This document shows positions 25,551 to 33,069 of a stretch of DNA of 64,000 bases, in pieces. The translations under genes were made by a program, and so were the position numbers. The notes under the pieces were generated by a model. The model saw nothing but the letters and a program-made list of their open reading frames with translations, had not been told where the DNA came from and did not search any database. The stretch's first letter is position 1; every line of letters begins with the position of its first letter. The stretch comes from Elusimicrobiota bacterium (GTDB lineage Bacteria; Elusimicrobiota; Elusimicrobia; UBA1565; UBA9628). The stretch is from the NCBI GenBank assembly GCA_016212795.1, contig JACRDT010000037.1, positions 86,729 through 150,728 of the forward strand, in the 5' to 3' direction.

Positions 25551-25598
25551 CCCGAGCCTTCTCATCATCAACGCCGGCGAACAAGACTACCCCCCCCC

Positions 25599-25627
25599 TT
25601 GATATAGTCAGCAATATGGTCTATACT
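25599..25627 (+). promoter_or_regulatory. Sigma70 promoter of the Phd-type antitoxin operon
   Basis: TTGATA (25599-25604) and TATACT (25622-25627) lie 17 bp apart. Partly dyadic ATAGT...ACTAT sequences overlap the -35/-10 region and could be the antitoxin operator. A strong Shine-Dalgarno (GAGGAGGGGG) follows before the ATG at 25649. Confidence 0.65.
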
Positions 25628-25648
25628 ATGACCAACAGAGGAGGGGGT

Positions 25649-25894
25649 ATGCATTTCTATTCCATCGCTGAGTTCAAAGCCAAGGCAAGCCAAATCGTGC
25701 GCGCGGTTAAGACCACGGGGGAAAACGTCCTGATTACGGTGCACGGGGGGCCTATGGTCTTCGTCAGCCCGGCAAGCGAGGAAGACATTCATCTGAACCA
25801 AGCGCCACAGATTCGCGATCGGGTGAAGCGTGCGATGAAGGAGCGGAAAGCCGGCAAGGTGCTCTTTCCTGGAAAGCGATCAGCCGGTGCCTAG
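25649..25894 (+). CDS. Phd/YefM-type antitoxin
   Basis: 81 aa; the ATG at 25649 follows GAGGAGGGGG immediately, and upstream in-frame ATGs overlap the promoter. The N-terminus FYSIAEFKAKASQIVRAVKTTGENVLITVHGGPMVFVSP is the Phd/YefM fold, which binds DNA and dimerises. The C-terminal tail, basic and likely disordered, would bind the toxin. The stop codon TAG is part of the left CTAG of the inserted hairpin element that now lies between this gene and its toxin. Confidence 0.82.
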   Translation: MHFYSIAEFKAKASQIVRAVKTTGENVLITVHGGPMVFVSPASEEDIHLNQAPQIRDRVKRAMKERKAGKVLFPGKRSAGA

Positions 25895-26055
25895 AACTCA
25901 TCCAGAAACCATCCTTCCTGGCGAAATCGCCGATGTTGCAGCCGGGCCGACGCGCCGCAAGGCGAGCAAGCTGTACGCCTGCAAGCCGAGCGGCGCAAAG
26001 GCGCAGGCCAACAGCGGCGATTGCAGCAGAAGAAGGGATTCTGGATGAGTTCTAG
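25891..26055. mobile_element. CTAG-bounded hairpin element between antitoxin and toxin genes
   Basis: A 165-bp segment with perfect 17-bp terminal inverted repeats (25891-25907 and 26039-26055), beginning CTAGAACTCATCC and ending with its complement. Similarity between the two halves continues imperfectly for over 60 bp, so the element is nearly one long hairpin. The left CTAG carries the antitoxin stop. The right terminus carries the ATG now used by the toxin gene. Removing the element with one CTAG leaves GTGCCTAGCAAG, where a GTG start for the toxin would overlap the antitoxin stop. It has no coding capacity. Confidence 0.78.
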
Positions 26056-26410
26056 CAAGGGGCTTCCGTCCAACGTCGGATTTCTGCCCGGCGCTTATGA
26101 CGACTATCAGGAGTTGGCAGCGCAGGATCCCATCGCGTTTGATGCAGTTCGCCACGCGCTGAAATCGTTGGGCAAGGATGGGCCGCCCAAGGACGTGCGA
26201 CTCCTCCGCAGCGACGAACCAGGCTTCCCAAATGGTTTGGCCTATTGGTTCACCGCAGGCGACCATGTCGTTGTTTTCGAGCCAAGATCACGCCTGGTTC
26301 TTGAATCGCCAGGTGGCCCGCAGACTGTACGTTCGGCTTTGGTTGGGGGGAAAGAAAGCCTATACACCGTCTGGTTCATCGTGCCGAAGCCTGGGGCTGA
26401 AGCCGCTTGA
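26045..26410 (+). CDS. RelE/ParE-like toxin partner of the Phd-type antitoxin
   Basis: 121 aa from the ATG at 26045, which lies inside the right terminal repeat of the hairpin element. The conserved body begins about SKGLPSNVGFLPGAYDDYQELAAQDPIAFDAVRHALKSL. Later come RLLRSDEPGFPNGLAYWFTAGDHVVVFEP and YTVWFIVPKPG. The pattern of a helix pair followed by beta strands, with an Arg-rich middle and a terminal aromatic strand, fits the RelE/ParE fold, though the match is weak. Position after a Phd-type antitoxin supports the call. RelE toxins cut mRNA on the ribosome and ParE toxins poison gyrase; I cannot say which applies. Confidence 0.65.
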   Translation: MSSSKGLPSNVGFLPGAYDDYQELAAQDPIAFDAVRHALKSLGKDGPPKDVRLLRSDEPGFPNGLAYWFTAGDHVVVFEPRSRLVLESPGGPQTVRSALVGGKESLYTVWFIVPKPGAEAA

Positions 26411-26552
26411 CAATATGTCCGGCCGGTGGAGCCAAAGGCGGATGATCCCTATTCGGCGGGTCTCCTGTCTGGCGTCGGACGGTGTCAGGCGACGGATGCG
26501 ATGCCAGCCAGCCTGGATGCCCCCCGCGGAAAATTGTTAGACTCTCGATATC

Positions 26553-27524
26553 ATGCGCTATCTGATCACCGGAGGGGCGGGCTTCATCGGCTCGCATCTC
26601 GCCGAGGCCCTGCTCGACAAGGGGGAGGAGGTCGCCGTCATCGACGACCTCTCCACCGGCTCCATGCGCAACATCGAGCACCTCAAAGCCCGGCCGGGCT
26701 TGCGCTACGTCATCGACAGCATCATGAACAAGCCCCTGCTGGCCGAGCTCGTCGACGACTCGGACTGCGTGGTCCACCTGGCCGCGGCCGTGGGCGTCAA
26801 GCTCATCGTGGACAGCCCGGTGCGCACCATCGTGCTCAACGTCGAGGGCACGAGCCACGTGCTCGAGTGCGCCACGAAGAAGAAGAAGAAGGTGCTCCTG
26901 GCCTCAACCTCCGAGGTCTACGGGAAAGCCGACAAGTTCCCCTTCAAGGAGACTTCCGACCTGCTCATCGGCCCGCCCAGCAAGGGACGCTGGAGCTACG
27001 CCTGCTCCAAGGCGCTCGACGAGTTCCTGGCCCTCGCCTACCACAAGGAGAAGGGCCTGCCGGTCGTGATCGTGCGCCTCTTCAACACGGTGGGGCCGCG
27101 CCAGACCGGCCAGTACGGGATGGTGGTGCCCAACTTCGTCAAGCAGGCGCTCCTGGGACAGCCCATCACGGTCTACGGCACGGGCCGCCAGAGCCGCTGC
27201 TTCGTGCACGTCCGGGACGTCGTGAAAGCCCTGATCGCCCTCACCCGCGAGCCCAAGGCCGTGGGGCAGATCTTCAACCTGGGGAGCACCGAGGAGGTCT
27301 CCATCCTGGCGCTCGCCAAGCTGGTGAAGCTCGCCTCCGGCAGCCGCTCGGAGATACGCCGGGTCCCCTACGACCACGCCTACGAGGAGGGCTTCGAGGA
27401 CATGTTCCGCAGGGTCCCGGACACCACCAAGGCCCGCAAGCTCATCGGTTTCAAGCCCTCGGCGGACCTGGCCGGCATCCTGGCCGACGTCATCGAGTAC
27501 TACCGCAGGGGCGAAGGCGCGTAG
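26553..27524 (+). CDS. NAD-dependent nucleotide-sugar epimerase/dehydratase
   Basis: 323 aa. Extended SDR features: RYLITGGAGFIGSHLAEALL, DDLSTGSMRNIEHL, VVHLAAAVGVKLIVDSP, LASTSEVYGK and active-site WSYACSKALDE (Tyr and Lys four apart). Then VRLFNTVGPRQTGQYGMVVPNF, FVHVRDVVKAL and FNLGSTEEVSILALA. It is closest in style to UDP-glucose 4-epimerase/UDP-xylose-synthase-type enzymes; the exact reaction is not decidable by eye. A -10-like TTAGACT precedes the ATG by about 10 bp. It is followed after 10 bp by the WecA-CapD fusion and probably supplies a sugar nucleotide for that pathway. Confidence 0.87.
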   Translation: MRYLITGGAGFIGSHLAEALLDKGEEVAVIDDLSTGSMRNIEHLKARPGLRYVIDSIMNKPLLAELVDDSDCVVHLAAAVGVKLIVDSPVRTIVLNVEGTSHVLECATKKKKKVLLASTSEVYGKADKFPFKETSDLLIGPPSKGRWSYACSKALDEFLALAYHKEKGLPVVIVRLFNTVGPRQTGQYGMVVPNFVKQALLGQPITVYGTGRQSRCFVHVRDVVKALIALTREPKAVGQIFNLGSTEEVSILALAKLVKLASGSRSEIRRVPYDHAYEEGFEDMFRRVPDTTKARKLIGFKPSADLAGILADVIEYYRRGEGA

Positions 27525-27534
27525 GGCTCTCCGC

Positions 27535-29343
27535 ATGGGTCCCGGCGCCGGGCACCTCGCGGCCTTCCTGGCCGCCCTCGTCTCGAGCCTGGCCCTGGTC
27601 CCCCTCGTCCGGGCCATAGCTCGGCGGAGGGGCTGGGTCAGCACCGCCAAGTGCGAGAAGTGCGAGGAACGCTGGAGCCGCCGTCCCGTGGCGCTCCTGG
27701 GGGGCATCGGCGTCTTCCTCGCCTTCGTCCTGGCGCTGGCCGTGGTCGTGCCCTTCAAGCCCAACAACTTCTGGTCCCTGGTCGGCGTCGGGGCCTTCTT
27801 CTGCGGCCTCGGGCTCCTCGACGACATCGTCAACCTCCGGCCCACCACCAAGCTCATCGGGCAGATCACCGGGGCGGCGCTGGCCGTCTTCCTCGGCCAC
27901 CAGATCGAGATCCGCGACTGGTGGGTGGTCAACCCCGTCATCTCCATGTTCTGGATCGTGGCCGTCACCAACGCCTTCAACCTCATCGACAACATGGACG
28001 GGCTGGCCGCGGGCATAGGCGCGATCACGCTGGCCTTCCTGGCGGCCTCCTTCGCGCTGGCCGGCCAAGCCGTGCCGGCGCAGATGTCCCTGGCCCTCAT
28101 GGGGGCCTTGCTGGGCTTCCTCGTCTTCAACTTCCACCCGGCCTCGGTCTTCATGGGCGACTCGGGGAGCATGTTCATCGGCTTTACGCTCTCGTCGTTG
28201 TCGCTGCGCAGCGGCTCGACCTCGAGCGCCCTGGCGGCGCTGGCCGTGCCCGCGCTCATCTTCCTCGTGCCGGTCATGGACATGCTGCTGGTCTCCGGGA
28301 CCAGGATCCTGAGAGGCAGGTCCATCGCGCAGGGCGGCACGGACCACAGCTCGCACCGGCTCGTGGCCCTGGGCCTCTCCGAGCGCAAGGCCGTGGCGAC
28401 CCTCTACGTCCTGGCGGCCGCGACCGGCGCCGCGGCCCTGTGGCTCAACTCGCTCCCCGACAACCTCAGGTTCATCCTCTTCTTCCTCATCGTGGTGGCC
28501 ATGAGCGTGTTCGGGGTCTACCTCGCCCAGCTCACCATCGCGCCCCAGGAAGCCGACCCGGCCGCCGCCAAGGGCGGCTGGGCCACGACCGTCTTCTTCG
28601 AGCTCACTTTCAAGCGCCGCCTGCTCGAGATCCTGCTCGACGTCGCGGTCATGGTCCTGTGCTTCGGCCTGGCCAACGCCCTGCGCTTCGACTTCGAGAT
28701 CCCGCCCGGGTTCGTCACGACCATGGTCCGCTCGCTGCCGCTGGTGATCATGGCGAGCCTGTCGTCGTTCTTCGCGGCCGGGGTCTACAAGGGGAGCTGG
28801 CGCTACGCCGGGGTGTCGGAGCTGGGCGGCTACCTCGCGGCGTCCTTCGTCTCGGCCGTGACGTCGGTCTTCCTGGCCGTCCTGGTCTTCCGGTTCGAGA
28901 ACTTCTCCCGCTCCGTGTTCCTCATCTACGGCACCCTCCTGTTCGTCTGCGTGGCGCTTTCGAGGTTCTCCTTCAGGCTCATCGGGAGCGCCGTGCTCTC
29001 CATGCGCCCCGTCCCGGCCGAGGCCCTGACCACGCTCATCTACGGCGCGGGCGAGGGGGGGGCTCTCGTCATCGAGGAGCTCGCCAAGCCGCGCTTCAAC
29101 CGGGCGTTCACGGCCGTGGGGTTCATCGACGACGACCCCAAGAAGGCGGACATGACCATCCGCGGGGTCAAGGTCCTGGGGACCTCCGACGCGATCGAGA
29201 CGCTCTACCGGAAGCCCGGCTTCCTGCAGGTCGTCATCGCGTCGGACAAGATTTCGCCGGAGCGGCAGGACAGGGTCCGGCGCTTCTGCCGGGCGCACAA
29301 CGTCCCGGTCAAACGCGTCGTCCTGGTGGTGGAAGATGTCTGA
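27535..29343 (+). CDS. WecA/MraY-type glycosyl-1-phosphate transferase fused to a CapD-like membrane/Rossmann half
   Basis: 602 aa. Residues about 1-345 are a polytopic polyprenyl-phosphate sugar-1-phosphate transferase: LDDIVNLRPTTKLIGQ, NAFNLIDNMDGLAAGIG, VFMGDSGSMFIGF and GGTDHSSHRLVALGLS. All are family motifs that bind Mg-nucleotide and undecaprenyl phosphate. From about 360 a second set of four membrane spans follows, then a Rossmann segment with YGAGEGGALVIEEL (about 503-516) and GFIDDDPKKADMTI. This matches the N-terminal half of CapD/PglF/WbpM-type 4,6-dehydratases but stops before their catalytic SDR domain. It likely primes glycan synthesis at the inner membrane; the CapD-like part may be regulatory or structural (inference). 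Confidence 0.85.
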   Translation: MGPGAGHLAAFLAALVSSLALVPLVRAIARRRGWVSTAKCEKCEERWSRRPVALLGGIGVFLAFVLALAVVVPFKPNNFWSLVGVGAFFCGLGLLDDIVNLRPTTKLIGQITGAALAVFLGHQIEIRDWWVVNPVISMFWIVAVTNAFNLIDNMDGLAAGIGAITLAFLAASFALAGQAVPAQMSLALMGALLGFLVFNFHPASVFMGDSGSMFIGFTLSSLSLRSGSTSSALAALAVPALIFLVPVMDMLLVSGTRILRGRSIAQGGTDHSSHRLVALGLSERKAVATLYVLAAATGAAALWLNSLPDNLRFILFFLIVVAMSVFGVYLAQLTIAPQEADPAAAKGGWATTVFFELTFKRRLLEILLDVAVMVLCFGLANALRFDFEIPPGFVTTMVRSLPLVIMASLSSFFAAGVYKGSWRYAGVSELGGYLAASFVSAVTSVFLAVLVFRFENFSRSVFLIYGTLLFVCVALSRFSFRLIGSAVLSMRPVPAEALTTLIYGAGEGGALVIEELAKPRFNRAFTAVGFIDDDPKKADMTIRGVKVLGTSDAIETLYRKPGFLQVVIASDKISPERQDRVRRFCRAHNVPVKRVVLVVEDV

Positions 29344-29427
29344 CGTTTTCTGACCCGCCCCCCCCGGGGCGGGCATGCCCGCGAACGGGCATCCAGCCGG
29401 GACGCACAACATGTGGGGGGATGAACG

Positions 29428-30558
29428 ATGACCGGATGGAAGATGATCGTCGACGCCGCAGGCCGGACTCGGAGCCTGCCTCTCGGGAAGACGGCTCTCT
29501 TGGCGGGCTTCTTCGCCGCCGGCTGCGCGACGATGCGCGACGCCGACCCGCAAGCCGCGCTGAGGCGCTTCCCCATCGGGATCTACAACGTCTCGGACCC
29601 GGGCCTGCTGCCCTCCCTCAAGGAGAACGGCTTCGACACGTTCATGGCGGTGGCCGACGGCGACGGCCAGGAACGGCTGGCCAAGGCGGCCAGACGCCAC
29701 GGGATGCGCATGGTCCTGTCGCCCGGGCCCGCGCTCGAAGGCCCGGCCGGCGCGACCAAGGGCTGGCCCATCCTGGCGTGGTACCTCCAGGACGAGCCCG
29801 ACGTCAACAAAGTGAGCCCCGAGACCCTCGCGGAGCGCTCCGAGCGCGTCCGCGGCCGGGACCCCGGGAGACTGCGGACCTTCGTGGTGGGCAGCGGCGC
29901 GGCCGCCGCCAAGTACGGCTCCATCGGCGATGTCCTCATGCTCGACTGGTACCCGGTCCCTCACCGGCCGCTGGAGACCGTGGAGGAGCAGATCGAGCTC
30001 GCGGCGCGCTCGCTGCCGAAAGGCAAGCCGCTCTGGATGGTGGTCCAGGCCTTCGACTGGAGGGAGGACGCCTCCAAGCCGGCCGTGGGCCGGTTCCCCA
30101 CTCATGAAGAGATCCGGTTCATGAGCTACCTGTCCATCCTGAGCGGGGCCAAAGGCCTGTTCTATTTCAGGCTCCAGAAGCCGGGGGGAAAGACCCTGCT
30201 GGACTACCCCGAGCTCTGGCAGGCCCTCACCAAGGTCACGCGCGAGATCAAGCTCCTCCAGCCCGTCCTCGAGAACGGGCGGCTCGCCCCCCTGCCCTTC
30301 CAGCCGACCTGGGACGGGCCCAGGGCCATGGCCTGGCGCTTCCGGGGCCGCGACTACCTCGTCATCGCCAACCGCAAGAAGACGGTCTACCAGAGGGTCC
30401 CCGACGAGCTGCTCCTGCCCGAGTGGCGCCCCCTCTTCTCCCAGCGCAGGGACGCCCGCGAGTTCCTCTCCCCTATCGGCAAAGGCTTCTACCTGCGGCC
30501 CCACCAGGTCCTGGTGCTGGAGAGCCGCTCCCGGGGCGAGACCGGGCGGACGTGGTAG
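29428..30558 (+). CDS. Lipoprotein with glycoside-hydrolase-like TIM barrel
   Basis: 376 aa. The N-terminus has a basic stretch, then LLAGFFAAGC, a lipobox with the modified cysteine at about residue 33, so it should be a lipoprotein. The body begins FPIGIYNVSDPGLLPSLKENGFDTFM, then WPILAWYLQDEPDVN and VLMLDWYPVPHRP. Next comes WMVVQAFDWR, and finally MSYLSILSGAKGLFYFRLQKPG. These are beta/alpha-barrel patterns of glycosidase-like proteins in which QDEP supplies a possible catalytic acid. It may trim or bind surface glycan. Its last 40 bases and stop are in the left copy of a 44-bp direct repeat whose right copy carries the start of the ligase gene. Confidence 0.7.
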   Translation: MTGWKMIVDAAGRTRSLPLGKTALLAGFFAAGCATMRDADPQAALRRFPIGIYNVSDPGLLPSLKENGFDTFMAVADGDGQERLAKAARRHGMRMVLSPGPALEGPAGATKGWPILAWYLQDEPDVNKVSPETLAERSERVRGRDPGRLRTFVVGSGAAAAKYGSIGDVLMLDWYPVPHRPLETVEEQIELAARSLPKGKPLWMVVQAFDWREDASKPAVGRFPTHEEIRFMSYLSILSGAKGLFYFRLQKPGGKTLLDYPELWQALTKVTREIKLLQPVLENGRLAPLPFQPTWDGPRAMAWRFRGRDYLVIANRKKTVYQRVPDELLLPEWRPLFSQRRDAREFLSPIGKGFYLRPHQVLVLESRSRGETGRTW

Positions 30559-30562
30559 GCGA
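30519..30562. repeat. 44-bp direct repeat, left copy
   Basis: Identical over 44 bp to 31300-31343. This copy encodes the C-terminus and stop of the lipoprotein gene; the other copy carries the same codons plus the GTG start of the O-antigen ligase gene. Together they bracket the PIN toxin module. Confidence 0.9.
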
Positions 30563-30601
30563 CAGGCCCCGCCTCATGTTACACTATACTCGGAGAGCAT
30601 C

Positions 30602-31072
30602 GTGAAACAGCGCATCTACATTGACACCTCGGTCATCGGAGGCTTCTTTGATGACGAGTTCGCCGAGGATTCGGCGGCTCTGTTCGATGAATTCAGGAAG
30701 GGCGCGATGACAGCCGTCGTATCCGATATAACGCTGCGCGAGCTATTGGACGCTCCCGGGCCGGTGCAGGACCTCATCGACCGGCTTCCCGATGGCTCCA
30801 TGGAACTGGTCCGCGAAACCGCCGAGGCGACGAATTTGGCGGAATGTTATGTGTCCTCCGGGGCGGTTTCCAGGAACCACTCGACTGACGCGCTCCACAT
30901 AGCCGTCGCGACGGTCGAGCGCGTTCACGCGCTTGTGAGCTGGAATTTCAAGCACATCGTGAATCTGCAGCGCATACGGGCGTATAACGGCATCAACATC
31001 CGTGAAGGTTATCCGTCCTTGGAGATCCGCTCTCCAAAGGAGGTCCTTGATGTTCAGGGTGAAGGCAGTTGA
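30602..31072 (+). CDS. PIN-domain RNase, VapC-like toxin
   Basis: 156 aa from a GTG with CGGAG six bases upstream; TATACT lies at 30585-30590. PIN signatures: IYIDTSVIGGFFDDEF (first Asp), VSDITLRELLDAP (the Glu in the second strand/helix) and HSTDALHIAVATVERVHALVSWNFKHIVN (the central Asp and the final WNxxH-like motif). Such proteins are Mg-dependent endoribonucleases acting on tRNA or rRNA. The gene for a small partner overlaps its 3' end by 23 bp with its own strong ribosome site, a toxin-first arrangement. Base composition is less GC-rich than in neighbours, consistent with acquisition. Confidence 0.85.
   Translation: MKQRIYIDTSVIGGFFDDEFAEDSAALFDEFRKGAMTAVVSDITLRELLDAPGPVQDLIDRLPDGSMELVRETAEATNLAECYVSSGAVSRNHSTDALHIAVATVERVHALVSWNFKHIVNLQRIRAYNGINIREGYPSLEIRSPKEVLDVQGEGS
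31036..31043 (+). promoter_or_regulatory. Strong ribosome-binding site of the small antitoxin-like gene
   Basis: AAAGGAGG, six bases before the ATG at 31050 and inside the end of the toxin gene. It decides the start of the short downstream frame and suggests higher translation of the partner than of the toxin. Confidence 0.75.
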
Positions 31073-31217
31073 GCTCATGCGAACAATCCGGGACGGGCTG
31101 GAGAAACGTTACGGCGCGCTTTCGCTCCAAGAGCGAGTGAACAAGATGCGCTCGGAACTGGAGGCGGATATCCGCTGGGCAAGCCTTTCCAAACGGCATC
31201 AAAAGACCCTCCATTGA
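31050..31217 (+). CDS. Small antitoxin-like partner of the PIN toxin
   Basis: 55 aa, start fixed by the consensus ribosome site at 31036-31043. The sequence is charged and helical (VKAVELMRTIRDGLEKRY, LQERVNKMRSELEADIRW). It resembles the small helical antitoxins that accompany PIN proteins, but I do not recognise a named family. Overlap with the toxin gene and the shared insertion boundaries make it the probable antitoxin. The downstream 80 bp before the right 44-bp repeat hold no gene. Confidence 0.65.
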   Translation: MFRVKAVELMRTIRDGLEKRYGALSLQERVNKMRSELEADIRWASLSKRHQKTLH

Positions 31218-31299
31218 GCCAACGGCGACATCGGGCCGCTGTACACGGATTTCTTCGCATGATGGAGCGACTTCGCCGGGATGGCAAGACCCCGGCGCC

Positions 31300-31343
31300 G
31301 GAGAGCCGCTCCCGGGGCGAGACCGGGCGGACGTGGTAGGCGA
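31300..31343. repeat. 44-bp direct repeat, right copy
   Basis: Matches 30519-30562 exactly. It contains the GTG start (31333) of the O-antigen ligase gene, and also an out-of-context copy of the lipoprotein stop region. The spacing between copies is 781 bp. Confidence 0.9.
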
Positions 31344-33057
31344 GGCGCTGCTCATCGCGGTCTCGGCCCTCGGGCCGCTCGCCTTCGGCTGCGTCGAGCG
31401 ATGGTCGCTCGCCGCCCTGCAGACGGCCCTGCTGGGCATGTTCCTGTGGGGCTGGCTGCAAAGGCCGGCGGAGGCCTCGCCGCCCGCCAGAGGGCTGCTC
31501 CTGGCGCCCGCGCTGGCCGTCATCCTCATCGGCGGCCTCCAATGGCTCCATGCCGTCCCCATCGACGCTCCCCGGCTCTGGTCCGCGCTCCCTTTCACTG
31601 CCTCCTCCTACGAGACCGGCAACGCCCTCGTGCTCTGGTGGTCGTACGCCGCGCTGCTGTGGTGCGCGCCCGCGGTCTTGTCCCGGCCGGACGCCAAGGA
31701 ACGCTACGCCTGGGCGCTGCTCCTGGCCGCGGCGGTCTTCGCCTCGATCGGGGTCATCCAGCTCCACGCGGGCAACAAGCTCGTCTTCGGCTTTCGCGAG
31801 GTCACCTATGGCCGCAGTCCGTTCGGCCCGTATTACAACACCGGGCACGCCGCCTCCCTGCTGGCGACCGTCCTGCCGCTCGGCCTGGGCTTGTTCGGGT
31901 CGCGCATGGCCCGCCGGCGGTCCTTCCTGGAACGCGGGATGAGGCCTTCCGAATTCGCGGCGTCGCAAGCCACGCTCCTGCTTCTCGTCGCCGCCATCGG
32001 CTACGGCCTCCTGAGCGCCAGGAACCGCGGGGCCATGCTGGCGCTGGCCGCCTCGGCCTGCGTGACGGCGTTCTGGGGCTGCCGGTTCCTGCGCTCGCGC
32101 CCGGCCGCCGCGTCCCTGAGGCTGACGCTCGTGCTGGCGCCGCTGGCCCTGGCCGTCTTCATCCGCCGCCATCCCGCCTCCACGGGATTCAGGGAGGGAT
32201 TCAAGGAGAACTCCGTGGCCTTCCGGGCCGCGATGTACCGTGGAAGCCTCAAGCTGATCGCGGACTACCCCCTCTGGGGGGTCGGGCTCGGAGCGGTCAG
32301 CAGCGCCTTTCCTCCGTACAAGGAACGAATCGTCGACGGCGTCGTGGACCACGTGCACAGCGACTGGCTCGAGTTCCCCATGCAGACGGGCTTGGCGGGC
32401 CTGGCCGCGATCGCGGCTGGGTTCCTGCTCCTGGCCCGGCGGTTCTGGGCCCGGACCCGGCCGGGCTCTCGAGAGGACCTCCGGCTCGAGGCCGGCGCCC
32501 TGGCCGGCGCCGCGTGCTTCCTGGCGCACGCCATGGTGGAGTTCAACTTCCAGACCCCGGCCAACGCCGTCGTCTTCCTCGCGCTGCTGGCGTGGCTGGG
32601 CACGGACGCCGCGGAGCCGGGGGCGGACCCGGAGAGCCGCCAGCCGCAGCATCCGTCCAGAGGCAGGCCGCCGGCCGTCAAATGGCTCCCGGCGCTCGTC
32701 GCGCTCGCCCTCATGCTCCGGGCCTGCGTCCCTGTCATCGCGCATGGCTTCATCTGGCGCTCCAAAGGCCTGCCGACCGAGCGGCAGATCGCCCTGCTCA
32801 AGCAGGCTTACCGCCTCGACCCGAATCCTCAGACCGCTTTCAGGATCGGCTACCTCCATCTCAGAGGAAGGCCGGCGAACGGCGGACAGCGCGAACCGTG
32901 GCTCAGGCATGGGCTGGCCATGGTACGCCGCGCCCTGCTGGCGGACCCGGTGAATCCCTATCTGAACAAGATGGAAGGGTCTTTCCTGATATCGCTCAAT
33001 AGGAAGATGGACGCCGAATCTCAGGGTCTGACCAAAAGCCTTGACAAGAACCAGTAG
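31333..33057 (+). CDS. O-antigen ligase/polymerase family membrane protein with a C-terminal repeat-like tail
   Basis: 574 aa from the GTG in the right 44-bp repeat. About ten to twelve hydrophobic segments occupy residues 1-480. The Wzy_C/WaaL region shows LLSARNRGAMLALAA (basic residues before a span), YPLWGVGLGAVSSAFPPYKE and DHVHSDWLEFPMQTGL, where the periplasmic-loop histidine is typical of ligases. After the last span, LLKQAYRLDPNPQTAFRIGYLHL and GLAMVRRALLADPVNPYLN look like TPR-type helices. The protein probably transfers or polymerises lipid-linked glycan on the periplasmic side of the inner membrane. Whether it acts as ligase or polymerase cannot be decided here. Confidence 0.83.
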   Translation: MVGEALLIAVSALGPLAFGCVERWSLAALQTALLGMFLWGWLQRPAEASPPARGLLLAPALAVILIGGLQWLHAVPIDAPRLWSALPFTASSYETGNALVLWWSYAALLWCAPAVLSRPDAKERYAWALLLAAAVFASIGVIQLHAGNKLVFGFREVTYGRSPFGPYYNTGHAASLLATVLPLGLGLFGSRMARRRSFLERGMRPSEFAASQATLLLLVAAIGYGLLSARNRGAMLALAASACVTAFWGCRFLRSRPAAASLRLTLVLAPLALAVFIRRHPASTGFREGFKENSVAFRAAMYRGSLKLIADYPLWGVGLGAVSSAFPPYKERIVDGVVDHVHSDWLEFPMQTGLAGLAAIAAGFLLLARRFWARTRPGSREDLRLEAGALAGAACFLAHAMVEFNFQTPANAVVFLALLAWLGTDAAEPGADPESRQPQHPSRGRPPAVKWLPALVALALMLRACVPVIAHGFIWRSKGLPTERQIALLKQAYRLDPNPQTAFRIGYLHLRGRPANGGQREPWLRHGLAMVRRALLADPVNPYLNKMEGSFLISLNRKMDAESQGLTKSLDKNQ

Positions 33058-33069
33058 ACCCATTATAAT
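33041..33069 (+). promoter_or_regulatory. Consensus sigma70 promoter upstream of the FecR/beta-barrel gene
   Basis: TTGACA (33041-33046) and TATAAT (33064-33069), 17 bp apart, both perfect. The -35 lies inside the end of the ligase gene. Transcription from about 33076 would give a leader of roughly 170 nt that begins with a CCGGCAG...CTGCCGG hairpin. Confidence 0.8.

Noticed and set aside
27490..30504. 1004-codon open frame antisense to the WecA-CapD fusion and lipoprotein genes
   Set aside because: The opposite strand carries clear family motifs; this frame is Asp/Glu/Gly/Arg filler typical of high-GC shadows.
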